Source of the DNA: NORP181 sp047623555
GTDB taxonomy: Bacteria > Pseudomonadota > Alphaproteobacteria > Rhodobacterales > Rhodobacteraceae
DNA length: 39,732 nt
Direction of reading: 5' to 3'
Assembly: GCA_047623555.1 (NCBI GenBank)
Contig: JBLHMP010000033.1
Coordinates: forward strand, 1 to 39,732
The notes beneath the pieces are model-generated. The model made no database searches. It was given only the letters and a program-made list of their open reading frames with translations, and was not told where the DNA came from. A program made the translations under genes and the position numbers. Shown in pieces: positions 9,507-18,001 of this stretch (within the stretch, counting starts at the first letter, position 1; each line of letters opens with the position of its first letter).

Positions 9507-9973
9507 CTTTCCAGTTATTGGATCTACTCAAAAGGCTCTCGTACCACATTTTACCACCGATTTCATGTGGTTTGGTCAACGAAATATCGCTCTCATGTGC
9601 TGCACGGCGCGATGCGAGAACGCATTCGCGAGATTATTTTCCAGACCTGCACCGAGATGGGCATGCATATTGTGAAAGGCGTATTGGCGCGGGATCATGT
9701 CCATATGTTGCTGTCGGTACCGCCACATATTGCACTGTCAAAAGTGATGCAACGTATCAAAGGCCGGTCTTCGCGCCGCATCCAGATGGAATTCCCAGAA
9801 TTTCACAAACGCTACTGGGGCGACGGTTTTACCTCTCAGGCATTTAACATACCCTGCCGGTCAGCGGGGCCCGTGGATATTTTTCCACTACCTCAGGAAA
9901 TGTCACTGACGACATCAAACTTCAGTATCTGGAATTGCATTCAAAACGGGATTCTACCGGCATCAGTCGGTAG
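9507..9973 (+). pseudogene. tnpA: IS200-family TnpA (HUH transposase) remnant
   Basis: Translation in the frame containing 9567 gives VVWSTKYRSHVLHG, the HUH motif in ARDHVHMLLSVPP, and IKGRSSRRIQMEFP followed by KRYWG, all hallmarks of IS200/IS605 TnpA, the single-strand DNA transposase. After about 9830 the frame runs into foreign sequence and the expected continuation ARGYFSTTSGNVTDD with LQYLELHSKR (holding the catalytic Tyr) reappears in another frame from 9869 to the TAG at 9971-9973. About 35 bases therefore look inserted around 9830-9865. No ATG is found for the N-terminus; the homologous region begins near GSRTTFYHRFH without a start codon, directly behind the cckA stop. With a lost start and an internal insertion the gene cannot make active TnpA. 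No TnpB is present. Confidence 0.8.
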
Positions 9974-10043
9974 TCGTTCACTTGGTCAAGGGGCTCATCT
10001 TGAGTTTTCAATTCAGTTATGCAGGCCCCAACCTATACCAGTT

Positions 10044-10637
10044 TTATGGGATACCGTCGTATAGAAAAAACTCTTCGGCACATTTGCGTCGCAGCCTTTC
10101 AAGCGTCTTGCTCGTTACCGAAAGGTCCATACCAGGCGACACATTTTCTAGTTTGAGATGTAGTTTGAGGCTCAGCCGGTCTTCGAGAAAACGATTCAAG
10201 CGCCCCAGGTCCTCATAGCGAAACAAATGGGTGACCTTTGTACCGTTAGGACGTGGCTCAAGAAATTTGAACTGACTACCAACATTAGCAAAGCCCGGAC
10301 TGTCTCCTTTCACGTATGCCTGAACAAATTCGTCAAACCCAACGTTATGGGTCGAGTTCGATTTTCCCATCATAAATGGACGTCGCCTATAACGATACCA
10401 ACTGCCTAGCCAACTGACAGGTTCTCGCATAACGGCCATGGTTTCCATTTCAACATTACAAACCCGTTCAAACATCGGACGGAAAAACCGATTGTAACGA
10501 TAAACCGGTGCGTGTTTAAGTTCTGGCGGATCCGACACCACAATATCGGCTCGGTTGGCCAGCGCTGACTGATACGCAGTCGAACCGGTTTTTGGAACCG
10601 ACAAAAACACCAGACGTTCTTTATAAAAAGCAAGCAT
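10044..10637 (-). CDS. small sulfotransferase-family protein
   Basis: A 197-residue protein beginning MLAFYKERLVFLSVPKTGSTA; the VPKTGSTA segment is the PAPS 5'-phosphate-binding loop of sulfotransferase-type P-loop proteins. A second conserved block, MAVMREPVSWLGSWYRYR, corresponds to the REP motif that binds the 3' phosphate. Such enzymes move a sulfuryl group from PAPS to carbohydrate, lipid or other acceptors; the acceptor here is unknown. It stands alone between an IS200 remnant and recA, on the strand opposite to both. The stop at 10044 lies just after the IS debris. The base composition seems more AT-rich than the neighbours, which would suit horizontal acquisition (an impression, not measured). 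Family call good, function unknown. Confidence 0.75.
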   Translation of the reverse strand: MLAFYKERLVFLSVPKTGSTAYQSALANRADIVVSDPPELKHAPVYRYNRFFRPMFERVCNVEMETMAVMREPVSWLGSWYRYRRRPFMMGKSNSTHNVGFDEFVQAYVKGDSPGFANVGSQFKFLEPRPNGTKVTHLFRYEDLGRLNRFLEDRLSLKLHLKLENVSPGMDLSVTSKTLERLRRKCAEEFFLYDGIP

Positions 10638-10757
10638 TTAGACCCTCTTGCGACAAACTTGTCCTGTCAAACATCCGTAAACTAATTCTTAACGTAAATA
10701 GGAAACAGTGGAACCGACAAAAATTTAGTTGAAACGTTCTCTTTTTGCCCCCATAAG

Positions 10758-10772
10758 GAACAGGAGGTGAAC
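10758..10772. promoter_or_regulatory. LexA (SOS) box upstream of recA
   Basis: GAAC at 10758-10761 and GAAC at 10769-10772 are separated by exactly seven bases, the direct-repeat form (GAAC-N7-GAAC, or GTTC-N7-GTTC on the other strand) known for alphaproteobacterial LexA. It lies 55 bases before the recA start, a natural position for repression. Note that AGGAGG inside the spacer resembles a ribosome site but is too far from the recA start to serve it. Confidence 0.85.
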
Positions 10773-10827
10773 AAAACAAAGATTGCTGCCCGCATCAGGG
10801 TGTGACAATACGAAGGAGAACGGGAAA

Positions 10828-11901
10828 ATGGCGGATCTTTTGACAATGAAAAGCAAGAAAAGCGCGGACAAACAAAAAGCGCTGGACAGCGCCTTGGCGC
10901 AAATTGAACGCCAGTTTGGCAAGGGGTCGATCATGAAATTGGGCGATGACGATGCCGTTCAAAAGATCGAGGCCACTTCGACTGGTTCTTTGGGGTTAGA
11001 TATCGCCTTAGGCATTGGCGGATTGCCGATGGGACGTATCATTGAAATCTACGGGCCGGAAAGCTCGGGGAAAACAACGCTGGCTTTGCATTGCATTGCG
11101 GAACAGCAGAAAAAAGGCGGAGTATGCGCCTTTGTCGACGCCGAACACGCTCTAGATCCACAATATGCTAGCAAACTAGGGGTAGATATCGAGGAACTGC
11201 TAATTTCGCAGCCCGATACCGGCGAACAGGCACTTGAAATCACCGATACTCTGGTGCGTTCGGGCGCTGTAAGCATCATTGTCGTTGACTCGGTTGCAGC
11301 CTTGACACCGAAATCGGAACTCGAAGGCGACATGGGTGACAGTAGTGTTGGTGTTCAGGCCCGATTGATGAGCCAAGCTATGCGGAAATTGACCGGCTCG
11401 ATCAGTCGCAGCAAATGTATGGTTATTTTCATTAACCAGATTAGAATGAAAATTGGAGTTATGTTTGGCTCTCCTGAAACTACTTCGGGCGGTAACGCTC
11501 TGAAATTCTATGCCTCTGTTCGGCTGGATATTCGTCGGATTGGTGCCGTCAAAGATCGCGATGAAATTGTCGGCAACGCAACCCGGGTGAAAGTGGTTAA
11601 GAACAAGGTCGCGCCTCCGTTCAAACAGGTTGAATTTGACATCATGTATGGCGAAGGCATTTCCAAAATGGGTGAGCTGCTTGATTTGGGCGTCGTGGCC
11701 GGAGTGGTTAACAAAGCCGGATCATGGTTTAGCTATGGCGATGAACGTATTGGGCAGGGTCGTGAAAACGCCAAACAGTATCTGCGCGATAATGGTCGTA
11801 TTGCCTATGAGATAGAGGACCAAATCCGCGCCGCGCATGGGCTTGATTTTGAGGCTCCAGAATTCAAGGAAAAAGCCGGGGACGATATTCTCGAGGCGTG
11901 A
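10828..11901 (+). CDS. recA: recombinase RecA
   Basis: ATP-dependent strand-exchange protein for homologous recombination and co-protease for LexA cleavage. It has 357 residues, starting at the ATG at 10828 behind AAGGAG (10813-10818); the open frame extends further upstream to 10783 but without a better signal. The Walker A motif GPESSGKTT, the segment FVDAEHALDPQYA, the Walker B region SIIVVDSVAAL, and the L2 loop with GGNALKFYASVRLDIRR are all intact. The C-terminus is acidic, as usual. A LexA box precedes the gene, so SOS induction is expected. A stem-loop terminator follows at 11924, and alaS comes next on the same strand, a common alphaproteobacterial order. Confidence 0.98.
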   Translation: MADLLTMKSKKSADKQKALDSALAQIERQFGKGSIMKLGDDDAVQKIEATSTGSLGLDIALGIGGLPMGRIIEIYGPESSGKTTLALHCIAEQQKKGGVCAFVDAEHALDPQYASKLGVDIEELLISQPDTGEQALEITDTLVRSGAVSIIVVDSVAALTPKSELEGDMGDSSVGVQARLMSQAMRKLTGSISRSKCMVIFINQIRMKIGVMFGSPETTSGGNALKFYASVRLDIRRIGAVKDRDEIVGNATRVKVVKNKVAPPFKQVEFDIMYGEGISKMGELLDLGVVAGVVNKAGSWFSYGDERIGQGRENAKQYLRDNGRIAYEIEDQIRAAHGLDFEAPEFKEKAGDDILEA

Positions 11902-11923
11902 TCACCTAAATACTGAAAATATT

Positions 11924-11960
11924 ACAGGGGCGTACCAGTTGGTGCGCCCTGTTTGCGTTT
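11924..11960 (+). terminator. probable rho-independent terminator after recA
   Basis: ACAGGG(G)CGTACC pairs with GGTGCGCCCTGT, giving a stem of about 12 pairs with one bulged G and one G-T pair around a 4-base loop, followed by TTGCGTTT. The U tract is imperfect, so termination may be partial. It starts 22 bases after the recA stop. Confidence 0.65.
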
Positions 11961-12036
11961 CAGCACTGTGGACAGTCGGCAGGCAGACGGCTAAACCTGC
12001 GCCATCCTTCAATTCCGGCCGCGAAGAGACACAAAA

Positions 12037-14694
12037 ATGCCTACGCTGAATGACATTCGATCAACGTTTCTGAACTATTTTGCCAAGCACGGGCACGAGG
12101 TGGTGGAGTCCAGTCCGCTGGTACCACGCAATGACCCGACGCTGATGTTTGTGAACTCGGGCATGGTTCAGTTCAAAAACCGGTTTACCGGAGTTGAAAC
12201 GCAGGACTATTCGCGCGCGACGACCGCGCAAAAATGTGTCCGCGCAGGTGGTAAACACAACGATCTGGACAATGTTGGTTATACCATGCGCCATCATACG
12301 TTCTTTGAAATGCTGGGAAATTTCAGCTTTGGCGACTATTTTAAAAGCGATGCAATCCCATTTGCCTGGGAAATGCTGACCAAAGAACTGGACATCCCCA
12401 AGGATCGGCTAATCATCACCGTTTATCATGATGACGACGAAGCTGCTGACCTGTGGAAAAAAGTCGCCGGGATTAGTGAAGACCGGATCATTCGCATCGC
12501 CACCAATGACAATTTCTGGTCAATGGGACCAACCGGACCTTGTGGGCCGTGTTCCGAAATTTTCTTTGATCATGGCGATCACATTTGGGGCGGACCTCCG
12601 GGTAGCCCGGACGAGGACGGCGACCGGTTTGTTGAAATCTGGAACTTGGTGTTCATGCAATATGAACAGTTCGGGGACGGATCACGCACGGCTCTGCCAA
12701 ATCAGTCGATTGATACCGGCATGGGGATCGAACGGGTGGCGGCGTTGTTGCAGGGCACCAACGATAATTATGCCACTGATCTAATGCGCAACCTGATCGA
12801 GGCCAGCGCCGAGGCGACCAGCACCGACCCCGATGGCCCGGGCAAAACCCATCATCGGGTGATCGCAGATCATCTGCGGTCGACATCTTTCCTGTTGGCC
12901 GATGGCGTGATGCCGTCCAATGACGGGCGCGGGTATGTGCTGCGTCGGATCATGCGGCGCGCTATGCGACATGCGCATTTGCTGGGGGCGCAAGATCCGT
13001 TGATGCACCAATTGGTGCCAGCTTTGGTGCAGCAAATGGGGGCTGCCTATCCGGAATTGGGTCAGGCGCAGGCGCTGATTGAAGATACGTTAAAGCAAGA
13101 GGAAATCCGGTTCAAACAAACGTTAGAGCGCGGATTGCGGCTTCTTGATGATGAAGTCTCAAACCTTGCTGCGGACGAAGCACTGCCGGGGGCGGCGGCG
13201 TTCAAGCTTTATGATACATACGGTTTTCCGCTTGATCTGACGCAGGATGCACTGCGCGAAAAAGGCCGTACCGTGGATACTGACGGGTTTGATACGGCGA
13301 TGGCCGAGCAAAAAACTAAGGCACGTGCGGCTTGGGCCGGTACAGGCGAGGCTGCCGATGCAACGATTTGGTTTGATGTGGCCGACGCACATAGCATGAC
13401 GGATTTTCTGGGCTATGACACCGAGATTGCCGAGGGGCAGATTGTGGCCTTGGTACAGGACGGCGAGGGTGTTGAAGCCGCCAAAACTGGTGAAAAAGTA
13501 CAGATCGCGTTAAACCAAACACCATTTTATGCCGAGAGCGGCGGGCAGGTTGGCGACACCGGCACCATTAGTACGGAAAACGGCGAAGCCCGGGTGACAG
13601 ATACGCGCAAAACAGCGGGTGTTTTTGTGCACATAGCCGAAGTGACAAGCGGTGAAATCCGTACAGGCGAAGCCGCCGCATTGGTGGTTGATCACGATCG
13701 TCGCACAGGTATTCAGGCGAACCATTCGGCAACGCATTTGCTGAATGAGGCGTTGCGCCGGGCTTTGGGCGATCATGTTGCACAGCGCGGATCGTTGAAT
13801 GACCAGGATCGAATGCGGTTCGATTTCAGTCACAGCAAGCCGCTGTCCAGTGATGAATTGGAGCGGATCGAAATCGAGGTGAATGAATTTATCCGGCAAA
13901 ATGCCCCGGTTGAGACGCGGGTGATGACGCCGGATGATGCACGCGGAATGGGGGCGCAGGCCCTGTTTGGCGAAAAATATGGCGACGAAGTCCGCGTGGT
14001 GTCGATGGGCATTTCCGCCGGGTCGGGCAAAGGGTCTGACGGGCAAACCTATTCGCTGGAACTATGTGGCGGTACGCATGTAACGCGCACCGGTGATATT
14101 GGTGAGTTTGTTTTGCTGAGCGACAGTGCCAGCAGTGCTGGCGTGCGCCGGATTGAGGCGCTGACTGGGGCTGGGGCGACACGCTACGGGCGGCAGATGC
14201 AGTCGGTGCTAAACGCAGCTTTGGCCGAGTTTAGCACCACACCGGATGAGTTGGTCGGACGGATCAAGGGTGAACAATCCAAGGTGCGTGAATTGACCAA
14301 TGAGGTTGCGCAATTGCGGCGTGAACTGGCGATGTCTGGCGGTGGACAGGCGGCCATTGAAACACGTGAATTCAATGGGATACAGTTCGTAGCTCAGGTT
14401 CTTTCTGGCGTTACAGGCAAGGATCTTCCGTCGTTGATTGATGAGCACAAAGAGCGGCTTGGCAGTGGTGTTGTGTTGCTGATTGCGGATGCGAGTGGCA
14501 AGGCGGCCGTGGCTGCAGGGGTCACAGCCGATTTGACCGATAGAGTTTCAGCGGTTGATCTGGTGCGGGCTGCGGTTGGCGAATTGGGTGGAAAAGGCGG
14601 AGGCGGTCGGGCCGATATGGCACAGGGCGGCGGCCGCGATGTAACAAATTCTGAGGCTGCGATTAAAGCAGCGGAAACAGTACTGGAGAACTAA
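12037..14694 (+). CDS. alaS: alanyl-tRNA synthetase
   Basis: Class II synthetase that charges tRNA-Ala. The 885-residue protein shows the N-terminal catalytic core (STFLNYFAKHGHEVV, motif 2 region with MFVNSGMVQFKNRF and RATTAQKCVRAGGKHNDLDNVG), the GPTGPCGPCSEI loop, the editing domain with NHSATHLLNEALR (HxxxH zinc site) and the partner CGGTH, and a C-terminal coiled coil plus the Gly-rich GGKGGGGRADMAQGGG C-Ala tail. Length and motif order are complete. The ATG at 12037 has only a weak purine-rich leader (GAAGAGA). The next small gene begins one base after the alaS stop, so the two are probably translationally coupled. Confidence 0.98.
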   Translation: MPTLNDIRSTFLNYFAKHGHEVVESSPLVPRNDPTLMFVNSGMVQFKNRFTGVETQDYSRATTAQKCVRAGGKHNDLDNVGYTMRHHTFFEMLGNFSFGDYFKSDAIPFAWEMLTKELDIPKDRLIITVYHDDDEAADLWKKVAGISEDRIIRIATNDNFWSMGPTGPCGPCSEIFFDHGDHIWGGPPGSPDEDGDRFVEIWNLVFMQYEQFGDGSRTALPNQSIDTGMGIERVAALLQGTNDNYATDLMRNLIEASAEATSTDPDGPGKTHHRVIADHLRSTSFLLADGVMPSNDGRGYVLRRIMRRAMRHAHLLGAQDPLMHQLVPALVQQMGAAYPELGQAQALIEDTLKQEEIRFKQTLERGLRLLDDEVSNLAADEALPGAAAFKLYDTYGFPLDLTQDALREKGRTVDTDGFDTAMAEQKTKARAAWAGTGEAADATIWFDVADAHSMTDFLGYDTEIAEGQIVALVQDGEGVEAAKTGEKVQIALNQTPFYAESGGQVGDTGTISTENGEARVTDTRKTAGVFVHIAEVTSGEIRTGEAAALVVDHDRRTGIQANHSATHLLNEALRRALGDHVAQRGSLNDQDRMRFDFSHSKPLSSDELERIEIEVNEFIRQNAPVETRVMTPDDARGMGAQALFGEKYGDEVRVVSMGISAGSGKGSDGQTYSLELCGGTHVTRTGDIGEFVLLSDSASSAGVRRIEALTGAGATRYGRQMQSVLNAALAEFSTTPDELVGRIKGEQSKVRELTNEVAQLRRELAMSGGGQAAIETREFNGIQFVAQVLSGVTGKDLPSLIDEHKERLGSGVVLLIADASGKAAVAAGVTADLTDRVSAVDLVRAAVGELGGKGGGGRADMAQGGGRDVTNSEAAIKAAETVLEN

Positions 14695-14695
14695 A

Positions 14696-14983
14696 ATGGG
14701 CGCACTTTGGATTGCACATGTAACTGTGACGGATGACGAGGCCTATGGCCGCTATGCCGAACTGGCGACCGAGGCGATTGCCGCCCATGGTGGTGTATTC
14801 ATCGCCCGCGGTGGCCGGTTTGTACAGCTAGAAGGCCGCGAGCGCCCACGTAATGTGGTGGCCCGTTTTCCGTCGGTAGAAGCGGCGGAGAAATGTTATA
14901 ATTCAGAGGTTTATCAAGAGGCATTAAACCACGCACGTGACGCGTCGGAACGCGAATTGATGATTATTGAGACCAACGAATAA
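14696..14983 (+). CDS. DUF1330 family protein
   Basis: A 95-residue protein with the small ferredoxin-like dimeric alpha/beta barrel pattern of DUF1330: an N-terminal strand (LWIAHVTVTD), YGRYAELATEAIAAHGGVFIARGG, the conserved ARFPSVEAAEKCYNSEVYQEAL and a final strand (ELMIIETNE). The biochemical role of the family is not established. The ATG lies one base beyond the alaS stop, so it likely depends on alaS transcription. The gene is complete and of normal family length. Confidence 0.88.
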   Translation: MGALWIAHVTVTDDEAYGRYAELATEAIAAHGGVFIARGGRFVQLEGRERPRNVVARFPSVEAAEKCYNSEVYQEALNHARDASERELMIIETNE

Positions 14984-15007
14984 CTAAGATCTGCGAAAAG
15001 TGACTGG

Positions 15008-15102
15008 CTGAAACTCCTCCGACTAAAGTCGAAGGGATCAGTGTTTTGGAGCGCCTGTGGCGCACAGTAGATATCTTTTCCGACTGAAGTCGGAGGTTTC
15101 AG
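15008..15102. mobile_element. candidate IS200/IS605-derived miniature element with terminal hairpins
   Basis: A noncoding stretch bounded by an imperfect inverted repeat: CTGAAACTCCTCCGAC at 15008-15023 against GTCGGAGGTTTCAG at 15089-15102. Each end also folds on itself: CGACT-AA-AGTCG at 15020-15031 and TCCGACT-GA-AGTCGGA at 15079-15094. A third small hairpin, GCGCC-TGT-GGCGC, lies in the middle (15051-15063). Subterminal hairpins of the CCGACT..AGTCGG type are characteristic of IS200/IS605-family ends, and short copies without a transposase are known. No coding capacity. Whether copies exist elsewhere in the genome cannot be seen here. Confidence 0.5.
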
Positions 15103-15121
15103 ACCAGATTAGTGGAAAATG

Positions 15122-15153
15122 AAAAAAGGCGCGCGAAACCCACGCGCCTTTTA
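15122..15153 (-). terminator. rho-independent terminator of typA (bidirectional)
   Basis: AAAAGGCGCG at 15124-15133 pairs perfectly with CGCGCCTTTT at 15143-15152 around a 9-base loop. Read on the minus strand the stem is followed by six U's, 20 bases after the typA stop. The plus-strand read ends in UUUU, so it may also stop transcripts from the alaS side. Confidence 0.88.
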
Positions 15154-15171
15154 CTATAATATCTGCCGCAA

Positions 15172-16989
15172 TTAGGCCGAACGAGAGCGACGCTTGCGTT
15201 CATTCGGATCCAGATAACGCTTGCGCAGACGGATGGACTTGGGCGTCACTTCGACCAATTCATCATCATCAACATAGGCAATTGCCTGTTCCAGAGACAG
15301 GGTGATCGGCGTCGTCAGGCGCACGGCTTCGTCGGTACCGCTGGCGCGCACGTTGGTCAGTTTCTTACCCTTGAGCGGGTTCACTTCGAGGTCGTTTTCA
15401 CGCGCATGTTCACCAATGATCATGCCCTCATAGATTTCAATCTGTGGGCCGATGAACATTTTTCCACGCTCCTCTAAGTTCCACAATGCGTAGGAAACCG
15501 ACAGGCCTTTTTCCATCGAGATCAGCACACCGGCACGACGGCCAGGAATGGCACCTTTATGGGGCGACCAGCTGTGAAATACCCGGTTCAAAACGCCAGT
15601 ACCGCGCGTGTCAGTCATAAATTCGCCGTGATAGCCGATCAGGCCACGCGACGGAACCAACGCAATGATGCGGGTTTTGCCGGCACCGGCTGGCTTCATC
15701 TCGATTAACTCGCCTTTGCGCGGACCGGTGAGTTTCTTGATGACCGCACCGGAATAGTCGTCATCAACGTCGATGGTGACTTCTTCAACTGGCTCAAGCC
15801 GCACGCCGTTTTCTTCGCGGAACAAAACCTGCGGGCGTGAGATGCTCAGCTCAAAACCTTCGCGGCGCATGTTTTCGATCAGAACGCCCATTTGCAATTC
15901 GCCGCGGCCAGCGACCTCAAAGGCGTCGCCACCGGGTGTGTCCGAAATCTGGATGGCAACGTTGGATTCGGCCTCTTTCATCAGACGGTCACGGATGACC
16001 CGCGATTGCACCTTTTTGCCATCACGCCCGGCAAGGGGGGAATCGTTGATGCCAAAGGTGACGGTGATGGTGGGCGGATCAATTGGCTGGGCTTCGAGGG
16101 CTTCGGTGACCGAAGGCGCAACGATGCTGTCGGCCACTGTCGCCTTGGACATGCCTGCCACCGAGACGATATCGCCGGCTTCGGCAACGTCGATTGCGGT
16201 TTGGGTCAGACCGCGAAACGCCATCACTTTGCTGACGCGGAACGATTCAATCTGGGTGCCGTCCATGGAAAGCGCCTTGACGGTTTCGCCGGCTTTCAAT
16301 GTACCGGTCTCAACACGCCCGGTCAGCAAGCGACCAATGAACGGGTCATTGCCCAATGTGGTGGCCAACATGCTGAATGGTTCGTCACGATGCGCGATCT
16401 GGGCCGGGGCGGGGACAGATTCAACAATCAGATCAAACAGCGCCGACAGGTCTTTGCGGGGGCCGTCCAGTTTCATATCGGCCCAGCCAGAGCGGCCCGA
16501 GGCATACATGGATGGGAAATCAAGCTGCTCGTCTGTGGCGCCGAGATTGGCGATCAGATCGAAACATTCATCCAACGCCCGGTCAGGTTCGGCGTCGGGT
16601 TTGTCGACCTTATTGATGACCACGATCGGACGCAGGCCCAAGGCCAACGCCTTGGAGGTCACGAATTTGGTTTGCGGCATCGGGCCTTCGGCGGCGTCAA
16701 TCAGCAGCACAACACCATCAACCATGGTCAAGATACGTTCGACTTCGCCACCGAAATCGGCGTGGCCGGGGGTGTCGACGATATTGATGCGGACACCTTT
16801 CCATTCCACGGATGTGGCTTTGGCAAGGATGGTGATACCGCGTTCGCGTTCCAGATCATTGCTGTCCATGGCCCGTTCGGTGGTGGCCTGGTTTTCGCGG
16901 TAAGTGCCGGATTGTTTCAACAATTCATCAACCAGCGTAGTTTTACCGTGGTCGACGTGCGCAATGATTGCGATATTTCGCAGGTCCAT
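15172..16989 (-). CDS. typA: ribosome-associated translational GTPase TypA/BipA
   Basis: GTPase of the EF-G family that binds the 70S ribosome and helps 50S assembly and stress or cold adaptation. The protein has 605 residues from MDLRNIAIIAHVDHGKTT at 16989; an in-frame Met at 17040 would only add a non-family leader. G1 AHVDHGKTT, the switch-II motif DTPGHADFGGEVER and NKVDKPDA are intact, followed by domain II, domains III/V and the BipA-specific C-terminal domain with the VRASGTDEAVRL and DELVEVTPKSIRLRK segments. The end is basic (KRYLDPNERKRRSRSA). It is a monocistronic-looking gene with a strong terminator. Confidence 0.96.
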   Translation of the reverse strand: MDLRNIAIIAHVDHGKTTLVDELLKQSGTYRENQATTERAMDSNDLERERGITILAKATSVEWKGVRINIVDTPGHADFGGEVERILTMVDGVVLLIDAAEGPMPQTKFVTSKALALGLRPIVVINKVDKPDAEPDRALDECFDLIANLGATDEQLDFPSMYASGRSGWADMKLDGPRKDLSALFDLIVESVPAPAQIAHRDEPFSMLATTLGNDPFIGRLLTGRVETGTLKAGETVKALSMDGTQIESFRVSKVMAFRGLTQTAIDVAEAGDIVSVAGMSKATVADSIVAPSVTEALEAQPIDPPTITVTFGINDSPLAGRDGKKVQSRVIRDRLMKEAESNVAIQISDTPGGDAFEVAGRGELQMGVLIENMRREGFELSISRPQVLFREENGVRLEPVEEVTIDVDDDYSGAVIKKLTGPRKGELIEMKPAGAGKTRIIALVPSRGLIGYHGEFMTDTRGTGVLNRVFHSWSPHKGAIPGRRAGVLISMEKGLSVSYALWNLEERGKMFIGPQIEIYEGMIIGEHARENDLEVNPLKGKKLTNVRASGTDEAVRLTTPITLSLEQAIAYVDDDELVEVTPKSIRLRKRYLDPNERKRRSRSA

Positions 16990-17068
16990 GAGTTTAGCCT
17001 TTTTGGGAAGTTGACGCGCGGATAGCGTGCTGCGCGTCAAATTGCCAGAGGAAATGCAGAGATAGCCG

Positions 17069-17401
17069 TTATGCGCTGGCAGATGAGAATAAATGTATGA
17101 CCAGAATACCGCTAATGATCAGCCCCAAGCCCAACACTGCAGGTAGATCAAGACGCTGATGGAACACGATATATCCGATGGCAGCGATCAAAACGATGCC
17201 CAGACCGGACCAGATTGCATAGACAATGCCTACGGGCATGACCAGTAACGTCATGGAAAGCAGATAAAACGAGATTGCATAAGCAACGATAACCAGAAGC
17301 GACGGCCAGAACCGTGAAAACTGGTGACTGGCCTGCAAGGCGGTGGTGCCAATGGTTTCTGCGAGAATGGCGAAGAACAGATAGATATAATGCAATGGCA
17401 T
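17069..17401 (-). CDS. SMR-family small multidrug efflux protein (EmrE/QacE-like)
   Basis: An inner-membrane proton antiporter subunit of 110 residues with four hydrophobic helices. The membrane-embedded Glu of the family is present in helix 1 (LFFAILAETIGTTAL, Glu at residue 15), as is the GIVYAIWSGLGIV segment of helix 3. The ATG at 17401, with GAGG just upstream, gives exactly the usual family length; a GTG at 17425 that overlaps the TGA of the preceding regulator would add eight residues. The gene follows an Lrp/AsnC regulator directly, which suggests the regulator controls it. Substrate range (quaternary ammonium compounds, polyamines or guanidinium) cannot be read from sequence. Confidence 0.9.
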   Translation of the reverse strand: MPLHYIYLFFAILAETIGTTALQASHQFSRFWPSLLVIVAYAISFYLLSMTLLVMPVGIVYAIWSGLGIVLIAAIGYIVFHQRLDLPAVLGLGLIISGILVIHLFSSASA

Positions 17402-17421
17402 GGCGGCCTCGATGGGATGAA

Positions 17422-17880
17422 TCACACCGGCAATTCGGTTGTGTCCTTGATTTCTTCCATCACAAAGCTGGCGGAAACATCAGACAAAGGGACGCGGGCA
17501 ATCAAATCCTGATACAGCCGGTCATAACCTGCCATATCGGCAACACGGGCGCGGATCAGATAGTCCAGATCGCCGGTCATGCGGTACACGCCCTGAATTT
17601 CCGGCATGGTGCGGGTGGCCTTGGCGAATTTTGCCAACCAGTCGGCGTCATGGGCGTTGGTGCGGATCTGGATGAACACAGTTAGCGGCAAGCCCAGATG
17701 ATCTGGCGACAGTAAGGTCACGCGGCCACGGATAACCCCAGAAGCCTCAAGCGCTTTGACGCGGCGCCAACAGGCATTGCGGGACAGGCTGGCCTGTTCA
17801 CTTAGCGAATCCAACGACAGGCTGGCGTCTTTTTGCAAGGCCCGCAACAGGCGGCGATCTATCTCGTCCAAATTATCCAT
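17422..17880 (-). CDS. Lrp/AsnC-family transcriptional regulator
   Basis: The 152-residue protein has an N-terminal winged helix-turn-helix (LDEIDRRLLRALQKDASLSLDSLSEQASLSRNACWRRVKALEASGVI) and a C-terminal RAM/AsnC effector domain (LTVFIQIRTN, YRMTGDLDYLIRARVADM, ELPV). Family members form octamers or dimers that respond to amino acids or other small ligands. The Met at 17880 starts MDNLDEIDRRLL, the usual N-terminus; an in-frame Met at 17919 is unlikely. It runs into the SMR transporter gene. The divergent region to the next plus-strand gene holds two TTGGGAT(G/A)TT repeats 40 bases apart (17894 and 17934) that could be autoregulatory sites. Confidence 0.9.
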   Translation of the reverse strand: MDNLDEIDRRLLRALQKDASLSLDSLSEQASLSRNACWRRVKALEASGVIRGRVTLLSPDHLGLPLTVFIQIRTNAHDADWLAKFAKATRTMPEIQGVYRMTGDLDYLIRARVADMAGYDRLYQDLIARVPLSDVSASFVMEEIKDTTELPV

Positions 17881-18001
17881 TTTTTTACTATAGTTGGGAT
17901 GTTGTCCTGTGTCTCGCAAATATTGCTGTATATTTGGGATATTTTTAGCGGTTATGCGGGGTAGGGTACAGACCAGTCACCACTCACATCGGAGCACCTC
18001 A

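Noticed and set aside
15773..17025. Two long plus-strand open frames (376 and 377 codons) opposite typA
   Set aside because: Typical shadows of a high-GC-third-position gene; typA on the minus strand explains the region fully.
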